A stretch of DNA of 64,000 nt, from the NCBI GenBank assembly GCA_025699025.1, contig JAILWJ010000002.1, positions 62,001-126,000 of the forward strand, in the 5' to 3' direction. This stretch comes from Nitrosarchaeum sp. (GTDB lineage: Archaea; Thermoproteota; Nitrososphaeria; Nitrososphaerales; Nitrosopumilaceae). Every line of letters begins with the position of its first letter. Position 1 is the first letter of the stretch. Below, piece after piece: positions 35,233 through 43,567 of the stretch. The notes below the pieces were generated by a model, which saw only the letters and a list, made by a program, of their open reading frames with translations, was not told where the DNA came from and made no database searches. The position numbers and the translations under genes were made by a program.

Positions 35233-35703
35233 TTGAAAGACAGACATTTTGTAATTGTTGGATTAGTGATTGGAATCATTGGATTTGCTTCATTTATTGG
35301 CATAGTTGGTCAAGGCAATGTAAGACATGTAGAAATTTTTTGGCCAGAAAAAGTAGAACAAACAGTTGCGTTCAAAGAATTTAACGGCCAGGTAAAACTC
35401 GTTGGAATTTCAGGAACATCCGAGGATAATAATCCAACATTAATCATGAGAACTAGTTTTGCATATGTTTTAACTGTAGAAAATCATGGAACACAACATC
35501 ACAGATTGTATATTGAGGGATTTAATATTCAAACTAATCTATTGGAACCTGGACAAACTGATACCATCACACTTTATCCAGACAAGGAGGGGGTTTTCAA
35601 TTATTATGATAAAAGAGAAAGGCTGGAATTATTGGGACAATTGAAGTCAGTTCAGGTAGTCCCATCCGATGGTTTTACTGGATTTCTAAAAGATATGATA
35701 TGA
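35233..35703 (+). CDS. Membrane-anchored cupredoxin-like protein without copper ligands
   Basis: A 156-residue protein starting with TTG. A single N-terminal membrane helix (FVIVGLVIGIIGFASFIGIVG) anchors a beta-sandwich. The strand pattern is that of the cupredoxin/CuA type: FAYVLTVENHGTQHHRLYIEG, then LEPGQTDTITLYPDKEGVFNYY. The position where copper ligands normally sit (Cys-x(n)-His-x(n)-Met) reads YYDKRERLELLG. There is no Cys in the whole protein. It may be a structural or docking homologue of copper proteins. Confidence 0.72.
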   Translation: MKDRHFVIVGLVIGIIGFASFIGIVGQGNVRHVEIFWPEKVEQTVAFKEFNGQVKLVGISGTSEDNNPTLIMRTSFAYVLTVENHGTQHHRLYIEGFNIQTNLLEPGQTDTITLYPDKEGVFNYYDKRERLELLGQLKSVQVVPSDGFTGFLKDMI

Positions 35704-35783
35704 TCAAAAAGAATCATTGATATTTTATAATAATAAAATCAGAGTATAGAAATATGAAATCATTTAGCAAGATATGAGGCATT

Positions 35784-36944
35784 ATGGTAGAAAGTAACTA
35801 TGATATCTTGGGAATTATTGAAGGTTCTACAGATAAAGAAATTCGTGATGCGTTCAGACGACTTGCTCTTCAATTTCATTCTGATAGAGGAGGTGAAAAT
35901 GAGCAATTTATTAAAATCAAACAGGCATACGAGGATCTCAAAATAGGAAAAAAATATCCAGAAACAAATCTAGAAAAACTCCGTAACTCTCGTGTATATT
36001 CAGGCGAATCTGAAGAGGAAGTTAGAAGAAAAAATCAAATTCTTGGTCAGCAGCTCTCTAAAGAAATGCAAACTGCAGAAGAATGGGCAGCTGCACTTAA
36101 CAGATCAAATTCCACTGCATCAAGATTATTTGGTTCAAAGACACTTGGTGAAATTGAGCTAGAAAGAAAGGCAAACGGAGCACTTTCAATCAAAGGAAAT
36201 TTCATGGCCGGTAGTTTAACGTATGATGGACCTATAATCATGCAGGGTAATATCACCAGTCCATCTTGGACAGATGAATTTAAAACTAAAATTCATTTAA
36301 CTAGTGGAGATTTCAAATTCATTAATCCACTTGACAATAAATATAGAATTGAAAACGGAGCACAAATCATTGTTGATAATGGCAATGTTGTTGTTGGGAA
36401 TGTTTTTGGAAGAAAATTTAAAGTTCAGGATTCAGAAGGAAGGGTCGGAGTTTATCAAACAAAAGAACATAGAACTCACGTCTTAGCACCAAAAGGAAAA
36501 ATTATAGCTGAAAATATTGCAAACACTGTTTTTCTTGAGGGTGATACAATTATTGTTTTAAATTTAGAGGATGATGTTAGAATAAAAGGTCGTGAAATTT
36601 TAATTTACGGAGGAAAAATTACTTATGATACAGTCATTGAATTAAAAAAAGATGGAATTATTAGATTTTTTGAAAATTTTTCTGTTCAAGGTCTTAGTAA
36701 TGATGCAATTATCAAACTTGATAATGGAAAACAAATACCGCTAGTTGACATTAAAACTAAGAAAATTAGGGATTTAGCAGATGAATTTGTGCCTAACAAG
36801 AGTGATTATCATAAAGATGCAACTATGGTTGGAAATGGATTTACAATTACATATGAGATGCTTGATAATCTTTCAAAAAAACCTTCGAAATCTCAAAAGT
36901 TTAACTGGACTTCAAAACTTGGTTTGTCTAGAAATCAAACATAA
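35784..36944 (+). CDS. J-domain protein with altered HPD motif and beta-rich C-terminal domain
   Basis: A 386-residue protein. The first ~60 residues are a J-domain (NYDILGIIEGSTDKEIRDAF, FHSDRGGENEQFIKIKQAYEDL). The HPD tripeptide needed to activate Hsp70 reads HSD. A helical linker (about 65-115) follows. About 230 residues then have repeating G-x-hydrophobic-x-hydrophobic turns (GALSIKGNFMAGSLTYDGPI, IMQGNIT, IIVDNGNVVVGNVFG, IIAENIANTVFLEG), suggesting a beta-solenoid. There is no Gly/Phe region or zinc finger as in true DnaJ. No dnaK is nearby. Confidence 0.82.
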   Translation: MVESNYDILGIIEGSTDKEIRDAFRRLALQFHSDRGGENEQFIKIKQAYEDLKIGKKYPETNLEKLRNSRVYSGESEEEVRRKNQILGQQLSKEMQTAEEWAAALNRSNSTASRLFGSKTLGEIELERKANGALSIKGNFMAGSLTYDGPIIMQGNITSPSWTDEFKTKIHLTSGDFKFINPLDNKYRIENGAQIIVDNGNVVVGNVFGRKFKVQDSEGRVGVYQTKEHRTHVLAPKGKIIAENIANTVFLEGDTIIVLNLEDDVRIKGREILIYGGKITYDTVIELKKDGIIRFFENFSVQGLSNDAIIKLDNGKQIPLVDIKTKKIRDLADEFVPNKSDYHKDATMVGNGFTITYEMLDNLSKKPSKSQKFNWTSKLGLSRNQT

Positions 36945-37027
36945 TATATTTCCAAAAATTTCTAGTTATTTTCAAACTAAGTAATAACCAAATTACATAT
37001 TAGTACATCTTGTAAACGATCAGTTGT

Positions 37028-37792
37028 ATGAATAAAGTAATTCTGTTCATAATGGGGGTTGTTACAATAACAATACTTGTCTCAACACCTTCTTTTGCAC
37101 TAGACACTTACGAGCTTCGAGGATCTGGAATATCTCTTGATTCAAATCGAAATAATCCTATATTGTATAAATCTAGTCTAAAGTTAGAATTTACAAATCT
37201 GTCTGAAGTTTCCAAGGGTTCACTTATTCTGAAATCTCAACAAAATACAATCGCTGCTCGGATGATTTCTGATGATTGGAATATTTCTTATAATGCAGAT
37301 GGCTCCTTTGTTGGTTCTGGTCCTGTAAGAACTTTACAAAATACGTATTATGATATGACAATCAAAGGTGAACGAAAATATGTTGCTAATAATTGGTCAA
37401 TGTGGGAAGCTGTTGGCGAGCTAAAAGGAGCAAATCAAGAAAAATACTCACTAAGATTCATTGTTACTGGAGATGACAGGTTTTCTTCTACTTCTCACAA
37501 ATTAACCTCAACAATTGTAATTCCAACAGGTAATGCATACCAACAAGAATCGTCATCATACATACCTGAAAAACCAACTGTATTTAGAGGAACAATTGTC
37601 TCATGGTTGAACCATGACTCTGTAGTACATACTGTTCAAAGCCAGGATGGTAAAGGAAATGTAATTTCTGTCTTCAATAGTAATGTCCTTCAACCTGGAG
37701 ACAAATTTTCCTATGAATTTACAGATCCAGGAATATATCATTATTTATGCACACTTCATCCTTGGAGAACAGGCATAATTACAGTAGTATAA
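37028..37792 (+). CDS. Secreted cupredoxin-domain protein, axial Met replaced
   Basis: A 254-residue protein with a signal peptide (ILFIMGVVTITILVSTPSFA, cleavage near residue 24). The first ~140 mature residues are beta-rich and unassigned. The last ~85 are a plastocyanin-like domain with His in DSVVHTV and Cys-His in YHYLCTLHPWRTG. In related proteins the last motif reads HPxM; here Arg stands where the axial Met should be. It may still bind copper with three ligands. It has no C-terminal anchor. Confidence 0.85.
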   Translation: MNKVILFIMGVVTITILVSTPSFALDTYELRGSGISLDSNRNNPILYKSSLKLEFTNLSEVSKGSLILKSQQNTIAARMISDDWNISYNADGSFVGSGPVRTLQNTYYDMTIKGERKYVANNWSMWEAVGELKGANQEKYSLRFIVTGDDRFSSTSHKLTSTIVIPTGNAYQQESSSYIPEKPTVFRGTIVSWLNHDSVVHTVQSQDGKGNVISVFNSNVLQPGDKFSYEFTDPGIYHYLCTLHPWRTGIITVV

Positions 37793-37835
37793 CACGCGAA
37801 GAATTGATATTCGCATAGAAACTCTGGAAAATTAA

Positions 37836-39587
37836 ATGGCAATTTCGTTTAGTCTAGATAAAAAACTCATTCTTCTTGTAATGATTGTATCAGTGATTGC
37901 TCTGTCCGTTACTGCATATCTTAGTTTTACATATGCCGATGAAATTCTAAAAGAAAGACAAGGAGAGCAATTATTTGGTGAATCTAGAGTCAGGGGCGAT
38001 ACACTCAGACTTCTTTTTGAATCTCGTATTGAACAAAATAAAATTCTGGCAAATGATCCTATGATTAGAATACTCACTGCTGAATTAAATCAAGTTTCAG
38101 AGACTGATTTTGAAAAAATTAGGGAGGAAAAACGTCGAATTTTTCTCACTCAAGTTCAAGCATTTCAGGAATTAATTGGTTTTTCAATTGGATTTGAAGA
38201 TGTCAAAATTATAGGTTCTAACGGGAAAATCTTATTTACTCTTGGAAGAATAACAAACTCTGATTTCTTAAATGATCCATTATTTAAAAAAGGAATGACA
38301 CAGTCTTTTGTTGATTTTGAACCTTCACCATCTGGAAAAAAGATGATTGTTGTTTCACCTATTTTCTCTGAAGATAGTAAAAAAGGTGATGATCCAATAG
38401 GAGTAATTATTTCTAGAATGAGAACTGTAGCGATAGACAATATACTTCTTAATAGAAGTGGTCTCGGTGAAACCGGCGAGGTTTACATTGTAAATGATGG
38501 GTTCTTAATGCTATCCGAATCCAGATTCATTGATAATGTAATATTTACACAAAAAGTTGACACTATTCCAGTTCAAAAATGTTTTAGAGAAGGCAAAGAA
38601 CACATTGGATTTTATCCTGATTATAGGGGAACTAAAATTTATGGTTCTTCATACTGTGCAAATGACTTGGGATTTGTGTTGTTGGCTGAAATTGATGAGG
38701 CAGAAACAGTAAAACCTATTTTAATTCTTCAAGATAAATTATTCCAAACAGGCCTTTTAATTACCACCGGAATGGCTATCATAGCATTTGCACTTTCAAA
38801 AACCCTTTCCAGACCATTAATCAAACTTAAAAATGCAGCAAACAAAATTGCAAGCGGGAATTTTGATGTTAGAACAAACATCAATACTACTGATGAAATT
38901 GGAGAATTATCATTTGCATTTGATTCAATGGCCCAGAAGCTGCAAGATTCTCTCATTGAAATTAAACAAAAAGAAGATGTAATCAAGACCCAAGAAGACA
39001 TTCTTTTGCAATTCTCAGATTACAGCGAAAATTATTGTGTATGTATGGTAGATATCATAAATTCCACCAAAATTACTTCAAATCTATCAGAAACACAAAC
39101 CAGTGAATTCTATAAAATATTCCTTAATTCAATTGCTATAATTGTAAGAAAATTTGACGGAATTGTAGTCAAAAATATTGGGGATGCATTATTATTCTAT
39201 TTCCCAGTAATTCATTCTGAACAAGACTCCACTTTGAAAAAATGCCTTGATTGCTGTGTTACGATTGGAGAATCACATGATGATATTTCATCTCAACTAA
39301 AACAACAAAAACTCCCTATGTTTGACTATAGAATCAGTGCAACTTATGGTATTGTAAGGATTGCTAAAACTTCTACATCATCTGTCAATGATATTTTTGG
39401 AACCACTGTAAACCGATGTGCAAAAATCAATCGTGAAGCTCCACCTAACGGCTTTGTCATCGGTCAAGATTTCTATAATAATGCCAAACTTTTCGATGAC
39501 TTTGTTTTTGAAAAAATTAAAACCAGTACATCTATTGAACACGGATATGAGAGCTTTATAGTAACACGCAAAAAACCCAAGAACTAG
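37836..39587 (+). CDS. Membrane sensor with Cache-like, HAMP and class III nucleotide cyclase domains
   Basis: A 583-residue signalling protein. Transmembrane helix 1 lies at about residues 10-30 and an extracellular Cache-like sensor at about 35-300. Helix 2 is at about 305-325 (GLLITTGMAIIAFALSKTL), the HAMP domain at 327-380 (SRPLIKLKNAANKIASGNFD) and the cyclase at about 400-575. Metal Asp residues are in CMVDIINS and KNIGDALL. Adenine-specifying Lys (KNIGD) and Asp (NDIFG) suggest cAMP. The transition-state Arg of N-x3-R is Lys (VNRCAKI). It overlaps the convergent PII gene by 4 bp. Confidence 0.9.
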   Translation: MAISFSLDKKLILLVMIVSVIALSVTAYLSFTYADEILKERQGEQLFGESRVRGDTLRLLFESRIEQNKILANDPMIRILTAELNQVSETDFEKIREEKRRIFLTQVQAFQELIGFSIGFEDVKIIGSNGKILFTLGRITNSDFLNDPLFKKGMTQSFVDFEPSPSGKKMIVVSPIFSEDSKKGDDPIGVIISRMRTVAIDNILLNRSGLGETGEVYIVNDGFLMLSESRFIDNVIFTQKVDTIPVQKCFREGKEHIGFYPDYRGTKIYGSSYCANDLGFVLLAEIDEAETVKPILILQDKLFQTGLLITTGMAIIAFALSKTLSRPLIKLKNAANKIASGNFDVRTNINTTDEIGELSFAFDSMAQKLQDSLIEIKQKEDVIKTQEDILLQFSDYSENYCVCMVDIINSTKITSNLSETQTSEFYKIFLNSIAIIVRKFDGIVVKNIGDALLFYFPVIHSEQDSTLKKCLDCCVTIGESHDDISSQLKQQKLPMFDYRISATYGIVRIAKTSTSSVNDIFGTTVNRCAKINREAPPNGFVIGQDFYNNAKLFDDFVFEKIKTSTSIEHGYESFIVTRKKPKN

Positions 39588-39910
39588 ATTAGTTCCGTTG
39601 ATTTTACTTTAGTCGAAATATCGTAAGATTCTTCTACATTGGACACAAATATTTTACCATCACCTTTTTCTCCTGTGTGTGCCGTTTCTATTATTGCTGA
39701 TACTACTTTTTGTACCATGGAATCATGAACTACAGTAACTATGACATCTGTTGAATTAAATTCAATTTTATGACCTCCTATCTCTGGCCTCTCTCCTGCA
39801 CCCTGCCCTAAGGATTGGATCAAAGTTACTCCTCCAACTCCTGCGTTAGAAATTGCATTTACAACTTTTTTAGACATTTCACTTTGAACAATAGCCTCAA
39901 TCCGCTTCAT
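39584..39910 (-). CDS. Non-canonical PII signalling protein
   Basis: A 108-residue PII fold. The N-terminal KRIEAIVQSEMSKKVVNAI and the nucleotide-binding B-loop TGEKGDGKIFVS are well kept. The T-loop (GQGAGERPEIGGHKIEFNS) is short, lacks the uridylylated Tyr and the usual KG-x-TE-x-YRG sequence. The C-loop arginines are replaced (YDISTKVKS). It therefore probably binds an adenine nucleotide but signals to a different partner than GlnB/GlnK. No ammonium transporter is adjacent. It converges with a nucleotide cyclase, sharing 4 bp. Confidence 0.88.
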   Translation of the reverse strand: MKRIEAIVQSEMSKKVVNAISNAGVGGVTLIQSLGQGAGERPEIGGHKIEFNSTDVIVTVVHDSMVQKVVSAIIETAHTGEKGDGKIFVSNVEESYDISTKVKSTELI

Positions 39911-40036
39911 AATTGATTTCAGAATATATGTGATTTAAAAAGATACTTTCAATTATCATCATTATAGTAATCAAAACTCAAAATTAAAATCGAAGTTTAT
40001 GCCAAGTTTATATGAAAACTAAATTTCTAATAATGT

Positions 40037-41023
40037 GTGAATTATTTTCTCGTATTTTCATTACTCGGACTATTTTCTTATCTTCCATTAACTTATGCGG
40101 AAAATTATATTGTGGATATCCCCTTTGGTGCGTATAATCCAGAATTAAATACTCCTGCAAAGGTATGGTTTGATCCACCTCGAATTTTCATAACAGTTGG
40201 AGATTCAATTACATGGTATAATGGTGACAAAGAAGGTCATACTGTAACAAGCGGTGAGAGCTCTGGCCGATTTGGTTGGATGAGTGATAATTTTGGAACT
40301 CCTGATGGATATTTTGACAGTGGACGATTTATGCCTGGCGAGTCTTGGTCATTTCAATTTGAAGAGTCTGGAACATTTTCATATTTTTGTGTAATTCATC
40401 CTTGGATGGAAGGGATTGTAATTATCGAAAATGAAATACCTGACTATCCTCACGATGCAACAGGTAGTAAACTAGACTTTCCATTGCTAATGTATACTCC
40501 TGATAGAGATATAGAAGTTAATTTGACTTGGGATCCGCCAGTTATTAAAACTCATGAAAAAATTCAATTTGTTTATCAGTTTTATGATCCACAAACTAAT
40601 TCTAATCTTGCAAAAATGAAATATACATTCATAATTTTTCAAAATGGAAAAGAAATTTTTCGTGATGAAGGATTAAATCAAATTGGTGGTGATTATAGAA
40701 ATTTTGTATTTGATAATGATGGATCTATTATAATCCGAATAGAAGGAATAGAATCATCATCAATTTTATCTGAAGAAAGTGTCACCGTAGCAGGTCAGAT
40801 TGAACACAAAAGTGCAAGAACCGTTGATTTTACAACTGTTGTCTACGAAAACTCAGAAAAATCAATTCATGAAGATTATCATATAAAGCCTGCTCAAAGA
40901 CTAGAGTTTTATTATGAGCTGGCAATAATTTTAATCTTAGTTCCAGCTGCCCTGTTTGTTTACGTCATCTATTGGTTAAAGAAGAAACCAAATATTGAAT
41001 TGGGCAAGTCTGGTGCTGTTTAA
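40037..41023 (+). CDS. Extracellular plastocyanin-like type I copper protein, C-terminally anchored
   Basis: A 328-residue protein starting with GTG. A signal peptide (about 1-20) precedes a blue-copper domain at about residues 25-135. All ligands are present: His in KEGHTVTSG, and Cys-His-Met in FCVIHPWMEG. A second beta-sandwich (about 150-280) follows, then a transmembrane helix (LAIILILVPAALFVYVIYWL) and a short basic tail. Such anchored cupredoxins are thought to carry electrons in ammonia-oxidising archaea, which lack c-type cytochrome chains. A ferredoxin gene lies 40 bp downstream, convergent. Confidence 0.9.
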   Translation: MNYFLVFSLLGLFSYLPLTYAENYIVDIPFGAYNPELNTPAKVWFDPPRIFITVGDSITWYNGDKEGHTVTSGESSGRFGWMSDNFGTPDGYFDSGRFMPGESWSFQFEESGTFSYFCVIHPWMEGIVIIENEIPDYPHDATGSKLDFPLLMYTPDRDIEVNLTWDPPVIKTHEKIQFVYQFYDPQTNSNLAKMKYTFIIFQNGKEIFRDEGLNQIGGDYRNFVFDNDGSIIIRIEGIESSSILSEESVTVAGQIEHKSARTVDFTTVVYENSEKSIHEDYHIKPAQRLEFYYELAIILILVPAALFVYVIYWLKKKPNIELGKSGAV

Positions 41024-41063
41024 ATCTAAAATAATAAAAAGAAATTAAAATGATTGAACTATC

Positions 41064-41363
41064 TTAATCGATTAGTTCAGTCCAACCTTTGACGAAGACT
41101 GAATTCTTGTAGAGTGGAACTGGTTGTCCAACAGTAAAGTCCATTGGTCTCATCCAAAAGATTGCTTTTGTTGGGCACACACCAATGCATGCACCATCAG
41201 AAATACATCTTTCTGGGTAAAAGACAAATGCTTTACCTCTCTTCCAGCCTTCAACTGGTTTTACTCTAAGTACATCTGGTCCTAATGAAGTACAGATTTC
41301 AACACATAGTGCGCATCCAATACACATTTGTTCACCGATGTCTGGAATAATTCCTACTGGCAT
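41064..41363 (-). CDS. Two-cluster ferredoxin
   Basis: A 99-residue ferredoxin. Cluster 1 has CIGCALCVEIC. Cluster 2 reads CISDGACIGVCP, so the usual second Cys is Asp, as in the Pyrococcus-type CxxDxxC site that can hold a 3Fe-4S or an Asp-ligated 4Fe-4S cluster. The loop between clusters is long (about 25 residues, SLGPDVLRVKPVEGWKRGKA). It is a low-potential electron carrier. The upstream region has a 10-bp direct repeat that may be a regulatory site. Confidence 0.92.
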   Translation of the reverse strand: MPVGIIPDIGEQMCIGCALCVEICTSLGPDVLRVKPVEGWKRGKAFVFYPERCISDGACIGVCPTKAIFWMRPMDFTVGQPVPLYKNSVFVKGWTELID

Positions 41364-41418
41364 AACGAATAAACTTCGATTTTGATCTTAATATAATTTG
41401 CCCAAAAAATATGCATTA

Positions 41419-41447
41419 TAACGGCGTTTCAATTTTTTAACGGCGTT
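41419..41447. promoter_or_regulatory. Direct repeat TAACGGCGTT upstream of the ferredoxin gene
   Basis: TAACGGCGTT occurs at 41419-41428 and 41438-41447 with a 19-bp period. It lies 56-84 bp upstream of the ferredoxin start and 37-65 bp past the stop codon of the RecA-like gene. The outer sequences TTATAACG and CGTTATAA are also an inverted 8-bp pair. The GC-rich core stands out in AT-rich DNA and suggests a protein-binding site. Confidence 0.5.
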
Positions 41448-41483
41448 ATAAAATTTGATCGCAAAAACTCTTGAATTTCATCA

Positions 41484-42059
41484 TCAACTAGATCTAATAA
41501 TTTTAAAATCGGGTTTTTTACTGTCTCTGATAAAATAAAGCCCAGAATATTTGGATTCAATAATATGTCGTCCACCAGGCAACAGGACCCACCCTTCATT
41601 TTCTTTCCTTCTGGCCATTCCAGAAATAACAATCATTGAATTTTTGTGTCTTGCAACTGATGTTAGAAGCATTGTAACTGCGTTGATGAATATGCCAGAT
41701 CCAACCCCTGTAACTATATTATAAAACCCATTCAGGGAATCCAAAACTATCAAATATTTTTTCTCTGAAATCTTTTTTGCAACGTCTGAAAAGATTTTTT
41801 CAATGTTGTTTTTCTCAGGCTGATAAAGATCAACTTTCTCATTTTTTGATATCATTCCAGAGAAAACATATCCTGAATATAATAAATCAAAATCCAGATA
41901 AATCACAGAATAATCAACTGAGTTAATTAATTCAATTAAAAACTGTGATTTCAGAAATGGATTAGAACATAAAATTATATTTGGATTCTTACTTGCAAAT
42001 TCTTTCAATATTTCTTGTAAATCATCAGTTAAAATATTCTCAGGATTTTTATCCAACAA
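41484..42059 (-). CDS. RecA/KaiC-fold protein lacking a Walker A motif
   Basis: A 191-residue protein. The pattern follows the RecA/KaiC core: a first strand PNIILCSNPFLKSQFLIELI where a P-loop should be, VIYLDFDLLYSGYV, then a Walker-B-like YLIVLDSLNGFYNI, and AVTMLLTSVARHKNSMIVIS. The P-loop GxxxxGK[TS] is absent, leaving only FLKSQ. It may be an inactive regulatory homologue. It lies 120 bp upstream of the ferredoxin gene on the same strand and is divergent from the aminotransferase-V gene. Confidence 0.7.
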   Translation of the reverse strand: MLDKNPENILTDDLQEILKEFASKNPNIILCSNPFLKSQFLIELINSVDYSVIYLDFDLLYSGYVFSGMISKNEKVDLYQPEKNNIEKIFSDVAKKISEKKYLIVLDSLNGFYNIVTGVGSGIFINAVTMLLTSVARHKNSMIVISGMARRKENEGWVLLPGGRHIIESKYSGLYFIRDSKKPDFKIIRSS

Positions 42060-42085
42060 TTATCTAGTATATTACAGATATAATA

Positions 42086-43237
42086 ATGAATTTGGCATCC
42101 AAAGACATATCTGCAGATTTTCCAAATTCTGGAAAAATCTATCTGAACAATGCTTCCGTTTCTTTAATGCCTTCCCAAAGTATTGAAGCAATGCGTGATT
42201 TTCTAACTGACTATAATTCTATAGGTCCTGATTCACTTGAATCAGAACTATTTGTATTTGATAAATTACGAAACATTAGAAAAACTATCTCAAAAATAAT
42301 CAATTGTACTCCTGAAGAGGTAATTCTTACACAAAGCACAACTGATGGCATAAATATTGTAGCTAATGGAATCTCATTTGGAAACAATTCTAATTTAATT
42401 ATTAGAGGTTTTACACATGAACATCATGCGAATTATTATCCATGGTTAAGATTGAAAAATAAAACAAAAATTAAGAACCTGTCTGTTGACAAAAATGGTT
42501 TTTTTGATCTAGATGAATTTGAAGAATTCCTAGATGAAAATACCAGTTTAGTGGTCCTAAGCCATGCTTTGTATAATACTGGTTCAATTTTACCCGTAGA
42601 AAAAATTGGAAACATCATCCAGAATAAAACCAGATTTTTCCTTGATAGCGCGCAAACAATAGGATGTATAGGCAATTTTGATGTATCCGAAATCAAATGT
42701 GACTTTATGTCATTTAATGGCTCAAAATGGCTTTGTGGTCCAATGGGAACTGGTATATTTTATTGCAATAAAAAATCAAGTGATCGATTAGAGCCTACGA
42801 CCATTGGAGGGGAATCAGCAATGCTATACGACGAACATAATCTAGCATTCAAAGATATTCCAGACAAATTTCAGACAGGGTTTAGGAATTATGTTGGAAT
42901 TGTAGGCCTTGACTCTTCAGCTAACTATCTTTTAAAATTTGGAATGGATAACATTAGAAAAAAAAATCTTTACCTATCAACTATTCTCAGGGATGAATTA
43001 TCTAAAATCAAAAACATTACTCTTTACGGTCCAGAGGAGCCAGACAGACGCACAAGTATTGTATCTTTTAATTTAGATGGTCATGAACCACAAGATATTG
43101 TCAAAAAATTAGAAAAAAAGAAGATTGTTCTTGCTGTAAGAGAAATTTCAAATACTAAAATCATTCGCGCATCCCCCCATTTTTTTAATTCTGAATCAGA
43201 AATCCTACACGTAGTGAACACAATAAAAAATCTATAG
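42086..43237 (+). CDS. Class V aminotransferase (NifS/isopenicillin-epimerase-like), no desulfurase Cys
   Basis: A 383-residue PLP enzyme. It has TQSTTDGINIVANGI, FLDSAQTIG with the PLP Asp, and the PLP lysine in FNGSKWLCGPMGTG (about residue 213). The region where cysteine desulfurases carry their active Cys (R-x-G-x-H-C) reads LAVREISNTKIIRASPHFFN, so persulfide chemistry is unlikely. It may act as a lyase, epimerase or aminotransferase on an unknown substrate. It converges with the Lrp-like gene, overlapping by 6 bp. Confidence 0.87.
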   Translation: MNLASKDISADFPNSGKIYLNNASVSLMPSQSIEAMRDFLTDYNSIGPDSLESELFVFDKLRNIRKTISKIINCTPEEVILTQSTTDGINIVANGISFGNNSNLIIRGFTHEHHANYYPWLRLKNKTKIKNLSVDKNGFFDLDEFEEFLDENTSLVVLSHALYNTGSILPVEKIGNIIQNKTRFFLDSAQTIGCIGNFDVSEIKCDFMSFNGSKWLCGPMGTGIFYCNKKSSDRLEPTTIGGESAMLYDEHNLAFKDIPDKFQTGFRNYVGIVGLDSSANYLLKFGMDNIRKKNLYLSTILRDELSKIKNITLYGPEEPDRRTSIVSFNLDGHEPQDIVKKLEKKKIVLAVREISNTKIIRASPHFFNSESEILHVVNTIKNL

Positions 43238-43489
43238 TTTTTCTTGTTCTTCTATTACCATCATGGTAAGTGTTGACTGAACCTTACCAATTTTCCTGAT
43301 CTTATTTGTAATAATCATGCGTAACTTTTCAGCGTCATCTGAGGAAAGCTTTAGAACTATATCATAAACACCATAAACTCCCTGTATCTCAAATTTTACA
43401 TCCTCATCTGATAGAATTTTTTTCACTTCGGCAATAATTGATTCATCAGAACCTAAATCAGAATTCAATAAAACATATGCAGTAGACAC
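43232..43489 (-). CDS. Stand-alone Lrp/AsnC ligand-binding (RAM) domain
   Basis: An 85-residue alpha/beta protein (AYVLLNSDLGSDESIIAEVK, GVYGVYDIVLKLSSDDAEKL, then VQSTLTMMVIEE). It matches the effector-binding RAM domain of Lrp/AsnC regulators without the DNA-binding HTH. Such small proteins can form mixed oligomers with full-length Lrp proteins and sense amino acids. No HTH partner lies next to it. Confidence 0.85.
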   Translation of the reverse strand: MSTAYVLLNSDLGSDESIIAEVKKILSDEDVKFEIQGVYGVYDIVLKLSSDDAEKLRMIITNKIRKIGKVQSTLTMMVIEEQEKL

Positions 43490-43567
43490 ATTTCAGATTT
43501 TCATAAAACAGTATTTAACCTTTCATTGATATTAAAGACTGATTAAATACAATTACAAAAAACTAAT

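Noticed and set aside
41064-41363. Ferredoxin second cluster as degenerate
   Set aside because: Asp in the second ligand position is a known functional variant (Pyrococcus type).
41429-41632. 67-residue minus-strand ORF overlapping the RecA-like gene
   Set aside because: It is a shadow in another frame: no conserved pattern, and it overlaps most of a better-supported gene.
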